The notes below the pieces were generated by a model that was given only the letters and a program-made list of their open reading frames with translations, had not been told where the DNA came from and ran no database searches. The translations under genes were made by a program, and so were the position numbers. Of a stretch of DNA of 64,000 nucleotides, positions 8,529 through 18,237 are shown piece after piece. Every line of letters starts with the position of its first letter. Position 1 is the stretch's first letter. Source of the stretch: Sandaracinus amylolyticus (GTDB lineage Bacteria > Myxococcota_A > Polyangia > Polyangiales > Sandaracinaceae); assembly GCF_021631985.1 (NCBI RefSeq), contig NZ_CP070225.1, forward strand, positions 3,534,001 to 3,598,000, written 5' to 3'.

Positions 8529-9691
8529 GCGAGCACCTCGACGCGTACCCCGCCCACGGTGATCACGTCGCCGTAGAGCAGGTCCACGCCCGCCGCGACG
8601 TTCTGCGCGCCGAGCACGACGCTCACGCCCGCATCGGGCTGCATCACCGCGCGATCGTCGACGAACACGAACGTCGCGCTCAGCCCCGCGACGCGCAGCT
8701 CGGCCTCGCCCGCCACCACGCGCTCGCCGCGATCGAGCCCGCGCAGCACGTCGATCGCGATCCCTTGCGCGCCCGGGCTCACGCGCAGCGACACGTCATC
8801 GCCGAGCCCGATCTCGGTCGGCCCCGAGAGCGCGATCTCGCCCGCGATCGGCACGCCCGCGATCAGCGTCCCGTTGCGGCTCCCGAGATCACGCACCACG
8901 ACCGCGTCCTCGCGTCGCGCGATCTCGCAGTGACGACGCGACACCGAGCCTCCGCGCACCACGACGTCGGCATCGCTGCGCCCGATCACCGCGGGCAGCG
9001 AGCCCACGAGCCCTACCCTCGCGCCGCCCACGTCGAGCTTCAGCCGGCGCCCGCGCGGCCACTTCTCCTCGATGCGCCGCAGCATCTCCGCGATCGACGG
9101 ATCGCTCGGCGCGAGCAGCGTCGCTTCGCGCAGCGCACGACGCGCCACGTCGCGCGCACCGACGCGCGTCGCCATCTCCTGCTCCGACACCAAGCGGCGC
9201 AGCCGCGCGTCGCGCTGCTCCTTCGCGTGCGTCGTCTCGAGCACCTTCTCGAGCCGCTCGATCTCGCCCGCGTGCTCGAGGCATCGCGCGAGGTCCTCGT
9301 TGCGCCCGAGCAGCTCGTAGCAGTCCGCCGCCTCGACCCACTTCTCCGCGCGCTCGAGCCGCTCCGCGGCGTCGACCAGCTTGCGCTTCGCGTCCGCGCT
9401 CACCGCGCCGCGCTCGCGCGCCGACTCGAGCACCGCGACGCCGATGCGGGCCTCGAGATCACGACGTCCGTCCTCGCGATCCGGCGGCATGAAGCGCAGC
9501 GCGTCGACCCACGCCTGCACCTTCTCCTCGACGTTCTTCGCTTGCTCGCCGAGCCGCGTCATCAGCTCCGCGGCCTTCCCGGGGTCCCCCATGTCGACCC
9601 ACAGGTACGCGGCCTTGCGCAAGTCGCCCTGCACCTCGGCATCCAGGGCCTGACGTGCACGCGTGTCGAAGAGGCGTCGGAAGAAGCTCAC
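8525..9691 (-). CDS. FHA domain protein with N-terminal TPR-like helices
   Basis: A 388-residue protein with an N-terminal helical repeat region (residues about 10-210; 'W.eAA.cYe.lGr...la' patterns typical of TPR) and a forkhead-associated domain near 230-300. The FHA signature is intact: VIGRSDADVVV, SVSRRHCEI and DLGSRNGTL, including the Arg, Ser and Asn that hold phosphothreonine. A further beta-rich segment follows (residues about 310-388), possibly a second degenerate FHA-like fold. It lies first in the five-gene minus-strand run and overlaps the kinase gene, so it probably scaffolds or senses that kinase's products. It is divergent from pilB. Confidence 0.88.
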   Translation of the reverse strand: MSFFRRLFDTRARQALDAEVQGDLRKAAYLWVDMGDPGKAAELMTRLGEQAKNVEEKVQAWVDALRFMPPDREDGRRDLEARIGVAVLESARERGAVSADAKRKLVDAAERLERAEKWVEAADCYELLGRNEDLARCLEHAGEIERLEKVLETTHAKEQRDARLRRLVSEQEMATRVGARDVARRALREATLLAPSDPSIAEMLRRIEEKWPRGRRLKLDVGGARVGLVGSLPAVIGRSDADVVVRGGSVSRRHCEIARREDAVVVRDLGSRNGTLIAGVPIAGEIALSGPTEIGLGDDVSLRVSPGAQGIAIDVLRGLDRGERVVAGEAELRVAGLSATFVFVDDRAVMQPDAGVSVVLGAQNVAAGVDLLYGDVITVGGVRVEVLA

Positions 9692-9733
9692 GAGTCTTTC
9701 GGGCAGGTGCGTTCAGCGCGCTGCGATGGTTCC

Positions 9734-9779
9734 GACCGTACGGTCATCGTTGACACCGAGCGGATCCATCCACGACGAT
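9734..9779 (+). promoter_or_regulatory. Candidate pilB promoter with adjacent palindrome
   Basis: In the 129-bp divergent gap a perfect 12-bp palindrome GACCGTACGGTC (9734-9745) is followed four bases later by a consensus -35 box TTGACA (9750-9755). GACGAT (9774-9779), 18 bases further on, could serve as -10 but is a weak match. The palindrome abutting the -35 box is a good operator candidate for control of pilB, and possibly of the divergent FHA-kinase genes. Confidence 0.4.
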
Positions 9780-9820
9780 CCGACGCCACCTCGCACGCAT
9801 CTTTCCTCGGAGGCCCCTAC

Positions 9821-11504
<1,684 letters not shown>

Positions 11505-11527
<23 letters not shown>

Positions 11528-12712
11528 CGCGGGAGAGGCGCTCTTCCGAGAGCGCCTGGCCCGAGTCGAGCAGCGGGCGCGCGATCACGCCGGAGCGGCG
11601 GTCGCGATCGCCGTGCTGCGCGATCCACGTGTCGATGCGCCAGCGCATCTCGTCCGCGACCGCGATGACGTGAGGCTCCTGCAGCAGCGTGAGGTGATCG
11701 CCGGGCACGTCGACGATCTGCACCGCGCCGAACACCGCCTCGCGCCAGCCGAGCCGCGCCTCGTGGTGGAAGCGCGGCGTGTAGTAGACGTCCTCGGTCG
11801 CGCGGAAGACGACGACGTCGCCCTCGTACGGCTTCGGCTTGAACTCGAGCGCGAGCTCGATGTTCTCGAGCGCGGCCTGGAGGTGCGCGTCCTCGTCCTG
11901 CAGCGGCGCGCCGACGGCGCGGCGCCATCGCAGCATCCGCGAGCGCATCGCGTCGCGCTCGCGCTCCACGCGCGCCACGATCTTCTCGCGCACGTACCCG
12001 GTGCCGCCGAGCGCGAGCTTCTCGACGTGGCGCCGCGCGCGCTCGACCGGCGACACCCACTCGATCGGCATGGGCCCGATCGCGTCGAGCATGCCGACCA
12101 TCGCGACCTCCTCGCCGGCATCGACGAGCAGGCGCGCCATCTCGAGCGCGGTGAGCCCACCGAGCGAGACCGCGAGCAGGAAGTAGGGCCCGCGCGGCTG
12201 GAACCGGCGCAGGTCCTCGACGTAGAGGCGCGCGTACTCTTCGACCGACGGCTTGCGGCCGGGAGGCATCGCGAACTGCGCGGAGAGCCCGTAGATCGGC
12301 TGCGCGGGGCCGAGGCGCTGCGCGAGCGGGCGATAGTACGAGCAGCCCGCGCCGAGCACGTGCACGCCGAAGATCGCGGGGCGCGTGCCGGTCGTCTGGA
12401 TCGGGATCACCGAGGGCGCGACGCTGCGCACGTCGCCGCGTCGCATCGCGTCGGCGAGCGCCGCGACACACTGGGCCTGGAGCAGCGCGCCGAGCTCGAT
12501 GCTGTGCCCGGTCTTGCGCGAGATCGCGTCGGCGAGGCGGAGCGCGAGCAGCGAGTGCCCCCCGAGATCGTAGAAGCGATCCTGGATGCCGATCCCCTGT
12601 ACGCCGAGCGCGTCCTCGAAGAGCGCGAGCAGCGTGCGATCGAGCGCGTCGCGCGGCCCGGCGCTCGGCGCCTCCGAGCCGGTGACGATCTCGGGATCGG
12701 GCAGCGCGCGCG
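11505..12712 (-). CDS. NRPS carrier and thioesterase domains (3' part of a frameshifted NRPS gene)
   Basis: This frame continues the upstream condensation-adenylation protein after a reading-frame break at 12705-12712. It begins in the A10 motif (…RALPDPEIV) and encodes a thiolation domain with the phosphopantetheine site YDLGGHSLLALRLADAI. A type I thioesterase follows, with the nucleophile elbow AVSLGGLTALEMARLL, a catalytic Asp in GMLDAI and a His in VPGDHLTLLQEPHV. It would release the product by hydrolysis or cyclisation. There is no start codon or ribosome site near the beginning of this frame, so it is not a separate gene. As sequenced it would not be translated unless the frame is restored by strain variation, slippage or correction of a sequence error. 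Confidence 0.75.
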
Positions 12713-15592
12713 CTCGTCGATCTTCCCGCCGCTCGCGACCGGCAGCGCGTCGAGCAGCACGTAGCTCTTCGGCACCATGTACTCGGGCAAGCGCTCCGAG
12801 AGCGCGGCGCGCAGTAGATCCGCGCTCGCGCGCGGGAGCTGCGGGACCACCCACGCGACGATGCGATCGCTGCCGCCGAGCCGTCGCGCGCGCACGATCG
12901 CGTCGCGCACCTCGGGCAGCGCGCGGAGCGCGGACTCGATCTCGCCGAGCTCGATGCGGAACCCGCGGATCTTCACCTGGTGATCGGTGCGCCCGAAGAA
13001 CTCGATCACGCCGCGCGCGTCGATGCGCGCGAGATCGCCGGTCGCGTACATCGTGCCGCTGCCCGCGAAGGGATCGGGCACGAAGCGCGACGCGTCGAGC
13101 TCGGAGCGCGCGTGGTACCCGAGCGCGACCGTCGGCCCTCCCACGAAGAGCTCGCCGATCGCTCCGTCGGGCACGATCTCGCGCTGCAGTCCGAGCACGT
13201 AGGCGCGCGCGCTCGCGAGCGGCCGCCCGATCGGGATCTCGCTGCCGATCGGACGTGGATCGCGCTCGGGGTCGTAGACCGTGCAGCTGATCGTCGCCTC
13301 GGTCGGGCCGTACGCGTTGAGCAGGCGCGGCGCGCCCGGCATCGCGCGGAACGCGTGGAACGCGCGCGCCGAGACCCTCTCGCCGCCGATCACGAGCAGG
13401 CGCACGTGCGCGGGCAGACGCGTTCCGTCGCGCTCCATGCGGTGCACGAGCTCGTGGAAGAACGCGGTCGGGAGGTTGAGGACGGTGATGCGCTCGCGCG
13501 CGATCTCGTCGAGGAAGACGTCGAGCGACTCGCTCGCCGCGTCGCTGCGCAGCACCACGCACGCGCCTGCGAGCCACGTCGGATAGACCTCCTCGAGCGC
13601 CACGTCGAACGCGGGCGACGCGAACTGCAGCACGCGATCGTCGGGCCCGAGCTCGTACTCGCGCATCACCGCGCGGTTGTGGGCGAGCAGCGCGCGATGC
13701 GGGACCAACACGCCCTTCGGCTTGCCGGTCGAGCCCGAGGTGTAGAGCGAGTACGCGGCGTCCTCGCCGCGCGGCGGGTCCGACAGGACGCCCGCCCGGC
13801 CTCGCGCGATCACGTCGTCGACGCGCATCGTCGGCACGTCGGCGTCGAAGGGCGCGCGCTCGCCCGCGACGATCACCAGCGCGACCTGCGCGTCCTCGAC
13901 CACGTCCGCGAGCGACCCTGCCGGACGTCGGAGATCGAGCGGCACGAACGTCACGCCCGCGCGCAGCGCGCCGAGCTGCGCGACGAAGAGCTCGAGCGAG
14001 CGCGGCAGCGCGAGCGCGATCTTCGCCCCGCGGCTCACGCCGTGCGCTGCGAGCCCCGACGCGAAGAGCCCCGACACCTCGTCGAGCTCCGCGTAGCTCA
14101 GCGTGCGTCCGCCCGATTCGATCGCGAGCCTCGCGCTGCGCTCGATCATCACGCGCTCCAGCACGGTGCCGTAGCCCTCGTGATCGGGCGCGATCGGGAA
14201 GCCGGGCACGCCGCGCGACGCGAGCACGCCCGCCTCGTCCGCGGGGATCATCGCGAGCTCGCCGAGCCGCGCGTCGGGGCGCTCCGCGAACGAGCGGAGC
14301 AACGTCACGACGTAGCGCAGCATCGCCTCGGCGTGCTCGCGCCGCACGCGCTCCGGGTCGTGCTCGAGGCGCATCACGAGATCGCCGTCGAGGTAACAAG
14401 CGAGCGTGATCGGGCCGGATCCCTGCTCGTGCAGGCGACAGTCGCGCGTCTCCCACGCGCCGCCGAGCGCGCGCAGCGCACTGCCGAGCAGCGAGTTCTC
14501 GAACACCACGATCGCGTCGCAGAGCGGACGCCCGCGCGGGATCTGCGAGAACGTCTGCACCAGCGCGAGCGGGGTGTGCTCGAAGGGCCGCACCTCGAGG
14601 TGCTGGCGTCGGATCTCCGCGAAGTAGTCGAGCGCCGCGATCTCGGGCGTCACCGTCGCGCGCACCGGCACCGTGTTGATGAGGCAGCCGACGATCTGCT
14701 CGCCGCGCGGCACGAGGTGACGGCACGCGCGCGTCGCCCCGATCACGACGTCGCTGCTGCGCGCGGTCCGCGCGAGCACGATCGCGAGCGCGCCCTGCAC
14801 CATCGCGTTGAGCGTGAGCCCGCGCTCTCTTCCGATCGCGCCCAGCTCCGCGACCAGCGCTGCAGGCAGGTGCGCCTCGACCTCGACGTGTCGAGGCACT
14901 TCGGTGCGCCCCGCCGGCGCGGGCGCGAGCCAGGGCAACGTCGCCGGCTCGCGCAGCCCGTCGAGCAGCGCGCGGAAGTAGGCCTCGGCCGCGCTCCCAT
15001 CGAGGCTCGAGAGCGCCTCGACGTGCGCGCGGAACGGCGTCGGCTCGGGCAGCGTGACCGCCTCGCCGCGCACGCTCGCGTCGTAGAGCGCGAAGACCTC
15101 CTCGATCACCGCGCGGCTCGAGCGGCCGTCGAGCAGGATGTGGTGGAACGTCCAGACCAGCGCCTGCTCGTCGGCGCCGAGGTCGACGAGCGCGAGGCGC
15201 CACGCCGGCCGCGAGAGGTCGAGCCCGGCGCGTCGATCCTCCTCGAGCAGCGCGGCGAGCCCCGCGTCACCGTCGACACGGTGCCGATCGAGCCGCGCCT
15301 CGAGACGCGCACGCACCACCTGGCGAGGCTCGCTCCCGTCGAGCCCGAAGGACGTGCGCAGCGCCGCATGCCGCTCGGTCGCGTGCTGCCATGCGCGGAT
15401 CAACAGCGCGTCGTCGAAGCGTGTCGCACGCACGACGAGCTGCTGCACGTCCACCATCCGTCCCCGGGAGAGGCGCGCCTCGACGAGCATCCCGCCCTGC
15501 ATCGGGGCCAGCGGGTACGTCTCGAGGATGTCGGGATCGCGCGTCAGCATCGGGCCTGGAGCATCGGAGGCGTACGTGTGCGACGTCATCAC
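12407..15592 (-). CDS. Non-ribosomal peptide synthetase, condensation-adenylation part (frameshifted)
   Basis: It starts at GTG 15592 or, more likely, ATG 15589. Condensation domain: YPLAPMQGGML start, active-site HHILLDG at residues 150-156, NTVPVRATV near 310. Adenylation domain: YTSGSTGKPKGV near 617, SPAFDVALEEVYPTWL, NAYGPTEATISCT near 760, GDLARI, FFGRTDHQVKIRGFRIELGEIE, and GGKIDER (A10 lysine) near 956. From there the frame is lost: residues after about 962 are out-of-frame arginine-rich sequence ending at 12407. With the frame restored the protein would be C-A-T-TE, about 1,361 residues. The binding-pocket residues I can align (D-V-E-N-V-G-A-I-S) have Glu at position 239, which hints at a basic amino acid; this is weak. 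A lone C domain on a single module suggests acylation of one amino acid. Confidence 0.85.
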   Translation of the reverse strand: MMTSHTYASDAPGPMLTRDPDILETYPLAPMQGGMLVEARLSRGRMVDVQQLVVRATRFDDALLIRAWQHATERHAALRTSFGLDGSEPRQVVRARLEARLDRHRVDGDAGLAALLEEDRRAGLDLSRPAWRLALVDLGADEQALVWTFHHILLDGRSSRAVIEEVFALYDASVRGEAVTLPEPTPFRAHVEALSSLDGSAAEAYFRALLDGLREPATLPWLAPAPAGRTEVPRHVEVEAHLPAALVAELGAIGRERGLTLNAMVQGALAIVLARTARSSDVVIGATRACRHLVPRGEQIVGCLINTVPVRATVTPEIAALDYFAEIRRQHLEVRPFEHTPLALVQTFSQIPRGRPLCDAIVVFENSLLGSALRALGGAWETRDCRLHEQGSGPITLACYLDGDLVMRLEHDPERVRREHAEAMLRYVVTLLRSFAERPDARLGELAMIPADEAGVLASRGVPGFPIAPDHEGYGTVLERVMIERSARLAIESGGRTLSYAELDEVSGLFASGLAAHGVSRGAKIALALPRSLELFVAQLGALRAGVTFVPLDLRRPAGSLADVVEDAQVALVIVAGERAPFDADVPTMRVDDVIARGRAGVLSDPPRGEDAAYSLYTSGSTGKPKGVLVPHRALLAHNRAVMREYELGPDDRVLQFASPAFDVALEEVYPTWLAGACVVLRSDAASESLDVFLDEIARERITVLNLPTAFFHELVHRMERDGTRLPAHVRLLVIGGERVSARAFHAFRAMPGAPRLLNAYGPTEATISCTVYDPERDPRPIGSEIPIGRPLASARAYVLGLQREIVPDGAIGELFVGGPTVALGYHARSELDASRFVPDPFAGSGTMYATGDLARIDARGVIEFFGRTDHQVKIRGFRIELGEIESALRALPEVRDAIVRARRLGGSDRIVAWVVPQLPRASADLLRAALSERLPEYMVPKSYVLLDALPVASGGKIDERARCPIPRSSPARRRRAPGRATRSIARCSRSSRTRSAYRGSASRIASTISGGTRCSRSASPTRSRARPGTASSSARCSRPSVSRRSPTRCDAATCAASRPR
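12705..12712. repeat. (CG)4 dinucleotide run at the NRPS frame break
   Basis: On the coding (minus) strand the run lies between GAC GAG and CTG CCC GAT. Three CG units would give the canonical A10 reading GKIDERALPDPEI and join the two frames. The four units present shift the frame by two bases. It is therefore the most economical site for the frame break. Confidence 0.75.
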
Positions 15593-15600
15593 AATGGGCC

Positions 15601-15624
15601 AGTTGCGTCAACGCAGACGCAACT
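15601..15624. promoter_or_regulatory. Inverted repeat just upstream of the NRPS start
   Basis: Perfect 8-bp arms AGTTGCGT (15601-15608) and ACGCAACT (15617-15624) are separated by 8 bases, starting only 9-12 bases upstream of the NRPS start codons. The position suits an operator or a translation-blocking stem. An imperfect G/C-rich dyad (about 15622-15645, GGGTGGGGA/TTCCCCC) follows, and may instead terminate the preceding minus-strand gene. The rest of the 114-bp gap shows nothing else. Confidence 0.4.
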
Positions 15625-15706
15625 TGGGTGGGGAGCTTTCCCCCAATCGGGTGAGCGCTTCTGCGGGTGGTTCGTCATGGCCCTGGAGCGCTCGCCGACC
15701 TCGCCT

Positions 15707-16078
15707 TCAGAACGTCGGTTTCCAGATCATGAACGCCAGGCAAACGGCGAGGAGCCCACACGCGATGGCCCCGGCGCGCGGGCTCCTACGTCCCTCCTTG
15801 CCCACCGCCCAGAGCACGACGTTGATCGACACCAGCGACGCCGTCGCCGCGCCCACGATCCACGGCGCGACGAGCGACACCCCGCCGCCGAACGCCATCG
15901 CCCACCCGGCGATCCACACCCCGCCGAAGCCCGGGCCGGCGATCAGATAGGCGAATCGCTGTCGGTCCTCGAGCGGCGTCGGGACGAACGCGCCGATCGT
16001 GCCCGCGGCGAGCGCCGCGACCGCGATCAACTTCACGAACCGGAGCACGAGCAGCAGCTCGATCGGGAAGAGCGGCAT
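15707..16078 (-). CDS. Small membrane protein of unknown function, 123 aa
   Basis: I do not recognise it. The 123-residue protein is mostly hydrophobic, with about four membrane segments: residues 5-30, 45-70 (glycine-rich, GPGFGGVWIAGWAMAFGGG), 72-92 and 100-120. A short basic loop (GKEGRRSPR) lies between the last two. No catalytic motif is visible. ATG 16078 is preceded, 21 bases upstream, by a large hairpin. It lies between the CPBP protease and NRPS genes on the same strand, but gaps of 114 and 195 bases with hairpins argue for separate transcription. Confidence 0.7.
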   Translation of the reverse strand: MPLFPIELLLVLRFVKLIAVAALAAGTIGAFVPTPLEDRQRFAYLIAGPGFGGVWIAGWAMAFGGGVSLVAPWIVGAATASLVSINVVLWAVGKEGRRSPRAGAIACGLLAVCLAFMIWKPTF

Positions 16079-16098
16079 CGGGGCGCACTTCTCTGGCG

Positions 16099-16142
16099 CG
16101 ACGGCTCGAGCTCGTTCGACGTTCGAACGAGCCGAGCCGTCG
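16099..16142. terminator. Long hairpin upstream of the small membrane-protein gene
   Basis: CGACGGCTCG(A)GCTCGTTCGA pairs with TCGAACGAGCCGAGCCGTCG: a 20-bp stem with one bulged base and a tiny loop. It ends 21 bases before ATG 16078. No T-run follows on either strand. It may be a terminator-like structure for the upstream CPBP gene or a 5'-leader stem controlling the small membrane-protein gene. Confidence 0.5.
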
Positions 16143-16186
16143 TGCGTGATTGGGTGGGGGGCCCCGACGGATTCACTCCGGCGGGG

Positions 16187-16209
16187 GGAGGGTCTGGGAC
16201 AGACCCTCC
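16187..16209. terminator. Perfect 10-bp hairpin downstream of the CPBP protease gene
   Basis: GGAGGGTCTG and CAGACCCTCC flank a GGA loop, a perfect stem. It lies 65-87 bases past the CPBP stop on the minus strand, one of three hairpins in a 195-bp gap. There is no T-run, as is common in GC-rich genomes. Confidence 0.5.
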
Positions 16210-16234
16210 GGAGGCGAACGGCTAGGACGATGCT

Positions 16235-16257
16235 CGGAAGGACGGGACGGCCTTCCG
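16235..16257. terminator. Hairpin just after the CPBP protease stop
   Basis: CGGAAGG (16235-16241) pairs with CCTTCCG (16251-16257) across a 9-base loop, 17 bases past the minus-strand stop. It is the closest candidate transcription terminator for that gene. Confidence 0.4.
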
Positions 16258-16273
16258 GGCGGAAGTACTAGCG

Positions 16274-17560
16274 TCAGGTCGCGCCCGCGGCGAGCGCGCC
16301 GGCGGCGAGGAGCCCGTTGTAGACGAGGTGCGCGACGCAGGGCACGAGCGTCGAGCCGCTCGCCGCGCGCATCAGCGTGAACCCGAGCCCCGCGATCAGC
16401 ACCGAGACGAGCCCGCCCCAGTTGCCCCAGTCCTGCGGCGCGTGCGCGATGGCGAAGAGCAGCCACGCGCCCGCGATCGCGACGAGCTCGCGCTTCGCGC
16501 CACCAGGACCGCGCAGCGCCCCGTAGACCAGCCCGCGGAAGAACACTTCCTCGGCGATCGGCGCGACCACCGCGAGCGCCGCGAACGAGAGCATCCCGCT
16601 CGGCCAGCTCACGAACGCCTCGACCGGCGCCTCTCCGGTCGACGGAACGATCGCGAGCGCGACCCGCGCGACGAGAGAGAGCAGCACCCCCACGAGCGGC
16701 GCGAGCACGAGCCATCCGATCGTGTAGGGGAGCGCGAGCCGTCGCGCGCGGGTGGGCTCGCCGACCCACGAAGGCGCGCGCGGCGCCCGCACCAGACCGA
16801 GCGCCGCGGTCTGCGCCCCCTCGACGCTCGGTCGCACCAGCACATAGGCCACCGCGATCTCGACGGCTGCGAGCGCGAGCCCGCCGACCAGCCCCGCGGT
16901 CGGGCCCGACGGTCCGAACGCGCCGATCGTGATCCCCGCGCCGAGCACCAGCGCGACCCCGAGCGCCGCGCGCACCGCACCGCGCGACGCCACGTCGTGG
17001 GCCTCCACCGGAGCGCGCGCGGTCATCACGAGCACCAGCCCGATCGCGACCCCGAGCGCGCCGAGCACGATCGCGAGATCCCGCTCGCCGAGCGGCTCTC
17101 GCGCGAGGATCCGCGCGCGCACCGGCACGCCCTCGATCGCGCCGTCGTCGCTCGCGAGCTCGATCGCGACCGGCACCGCGTCCTCGTCGATCGCGAGCTC
17201 GCGCACCCGCGCGAACACCACGCACGAGCCCGCCTCGGAGCGCGCCACGCCCTCGAGCAGCGCGGGATCGATCGCGAGCCCGAACATCTCCTCGGCGCGG
17301 TCGGTCCGCACCACCACGATCCGCCCGGCGCCGCTCCACCGCGTCGCCTCCATCGGGTCGCGCGCACAGAGCTCGAAGGTCGCGTCGTCGCCCCGCAGGA
17401 GGCGCGCCTCGAGCAGCCGCGACGATCCCGCCGGCGTCCACTCCCCGACCGCCTCGAGCTCGCGCGCCTCGAGCCCGCTCACCCGGATCACCGCCGCTCC
17501 CAGCGCGATCACCAGCGCGAGCGAAGCGGCCACCAACGCCGAGGAGATCGCCCGCGACAC
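16274..17560 (-). CDS. CPBP family intramembrane glutamic endopeptidase
   Basis: A 428-residue protein from GTG 17560. An N-terminal membrane segment (residues 5-28) precedes an extracytoplasmic region of about 130 residues, then several membrane spans. The CPBP/Abi catalytic motifs lie in the last third: APIAEEVFFRGLVYGALR (EEXXXR), FAIAHAPQDW (FXXXH) and VAHLVYNG. Family members are membrane-embedded proteases (Rce1-like). The extra N-terminal extracytoplasmic domain is unusual compared with the core family size of 200-250 residues and may sense a signal. The GTG start has TACGAT six bases upstream, a possible -10 box for a leaderless message. Longer in-frame starts upstream look non-coding. 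Confidence 0.85.
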   Translation of the reverse strand: MSRAISSALVAASLALVIALGAAVIRVSGLEARELEAVGEWTPAGSSRLLEARLLRGDDATFELCARDPMEATRWSGAGRIVVVRTDRAEEMFGLAIDPALLEGVARSEAGSCVVFARVRELAIDEDAVPVAIELASDDGAIEGVPVRARILAREPLGERDLAIVLGALGVAIGLVLVMTARAPVEAHDVASRGAVRAALGVALVLGAGITIGAFGPSGPTAGLVGGLALAAVEIAVAYVLVRPSVEGAQTAALGLVRAPRAPSWVGEPTRARRLALPYTIGWLVLAPLVGVLLSLVARVALAIVPSTGEAPVEAFVSWPSGMLSFAALAVVAPIAEEVFFRGLVYGALRGPGGAKRELVAIAGAWLLFAIAHAPQDWGNWGGLVSVLIAGLGFTLMRAASGSTLVPCVAHLVYNGLLAAGALAAGAT

Positions 17561-17721
17561 CGGCCCATCGTACCGAGCCCGAGGGGCGATTGGCACGATT
17601 CTGTACGCCGCTCGGTGCGATCTGAGGGTGCCGCCCGCGATCCCGCGCGCTCCGCCGTCCTCTCGGAAATGCCCAAGATTCGCGCATCCACGATCGAGGA
17701 CAGCGAATTTCATCGATCGCC

Positions 17722-17737
17722 GGATCACGAGTGATCC
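17722..17737. promoter_or_regulatory. Operator-like palindrome in the CPBP/small-gene divergent region
   Basis: GGATCAC-GA-GTGATCC, two 7-bp arms with a 2-base centre, lies in the most AT-rich stretch of the 279-bp divergent region (17690-17800). This is typical of a dimeric regulator site. No convincing -35/-10 pair could be fixed around it. Confidence 0.4.
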
Positions 17738-17839
17738 CGTATGGATCAATCGCTATTCTCGACGTGACGTGACCATCGGTGAAAATACGTTGCGTGTCAG
17801 TGCTTGTCTCGTGCGCGATCCTCGCGTAGATCGCTTCCC

Positions 17840-18115
17840 ATGCGCATCAGCAACTCGTTCTCCGAAGGCGAGATCCAGGTCATGGATTTCATCCTCACGA
17901 CCCTCCTTCGCGGCGGCACCCCGAACATGGCGGTGCGGAGCAAGGATTTCGCGTCGTTGTGCCGCAAGGTGCAGTCGATGAAGTCGCGCGCGGCGGACGT
18001 GAAGTCGGGCGCGCCTGTCAAGCGCGGCGAGCCGACGCAGTCGTCGGTCGGCGTGATCGGCGCGGCGGACGAGTCGGTCGACGAGGGCGCCGAGGATCTT
18101 CGCGACGTCGGCTGA
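17840..18115 (+). CDS. Hypothetical protein, 91 aa
   Basis: I do not recognise it. From ATG 17840 it encodes a 91-residue protein: MRISNSFSEGEIQVMDFILT, then a short basic segment VRSKDFASLCRKVQSMKSRA, then a low-complexity acidic tail (GAADESVDEGAEDL). An in-frame start at 17804 would add 12 unlikely arginine/serine-rich residues. A regulator or DNA-associated role is possible from its size and charge, but nothing proves it. It stands alone between a promoter-like AT-rich region and a strong terminator hairpin, which supports a real monocistronic gene. Confidence 0.6.
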   Translation: MRISNSFSEGEIQVMDFILTTLLRGGTPNMAVRSKDFASLCRKVQSMKSRAADVKSGAPVKRGEPTQSSVGVIGAADESVDEGAEDLRDVG

Positions 18116-18126
18116 GCGCGGGACGG

Positions 18127-18162
18127 GATCGCGCGTGATCCGCCCGTGAATCACGCGCGATC
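18127..18162 (+). terminator. Strong hairpin after the 91-aa gene
   Basis: GATCGCGCGTGAT (18127-18139) and ATCACGCGCGATC (18150-18162) form a perfect 13-bp stem with a 10-base loop, 12 bases after the stop codon. There is no T-run. It separates the small gene from pyrC. Confidence 0.7.
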
Positions 18163-18237
18163 GTCGGGGCCACGAAGGGATCGCCGACACGTCCCGTCTT
18201 GACGCGGGGGCGGCGCTCCACTAAGCGCGCGCACCGT

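Noticed and set aside
12407-12704. C-terminal extension of the NRPS adenylation protein as a real domain
   Set aside because: The residues are Arg/Ser-rich out-of-frame reading; the same DNA encodes a clean carrier domain in the other frame.
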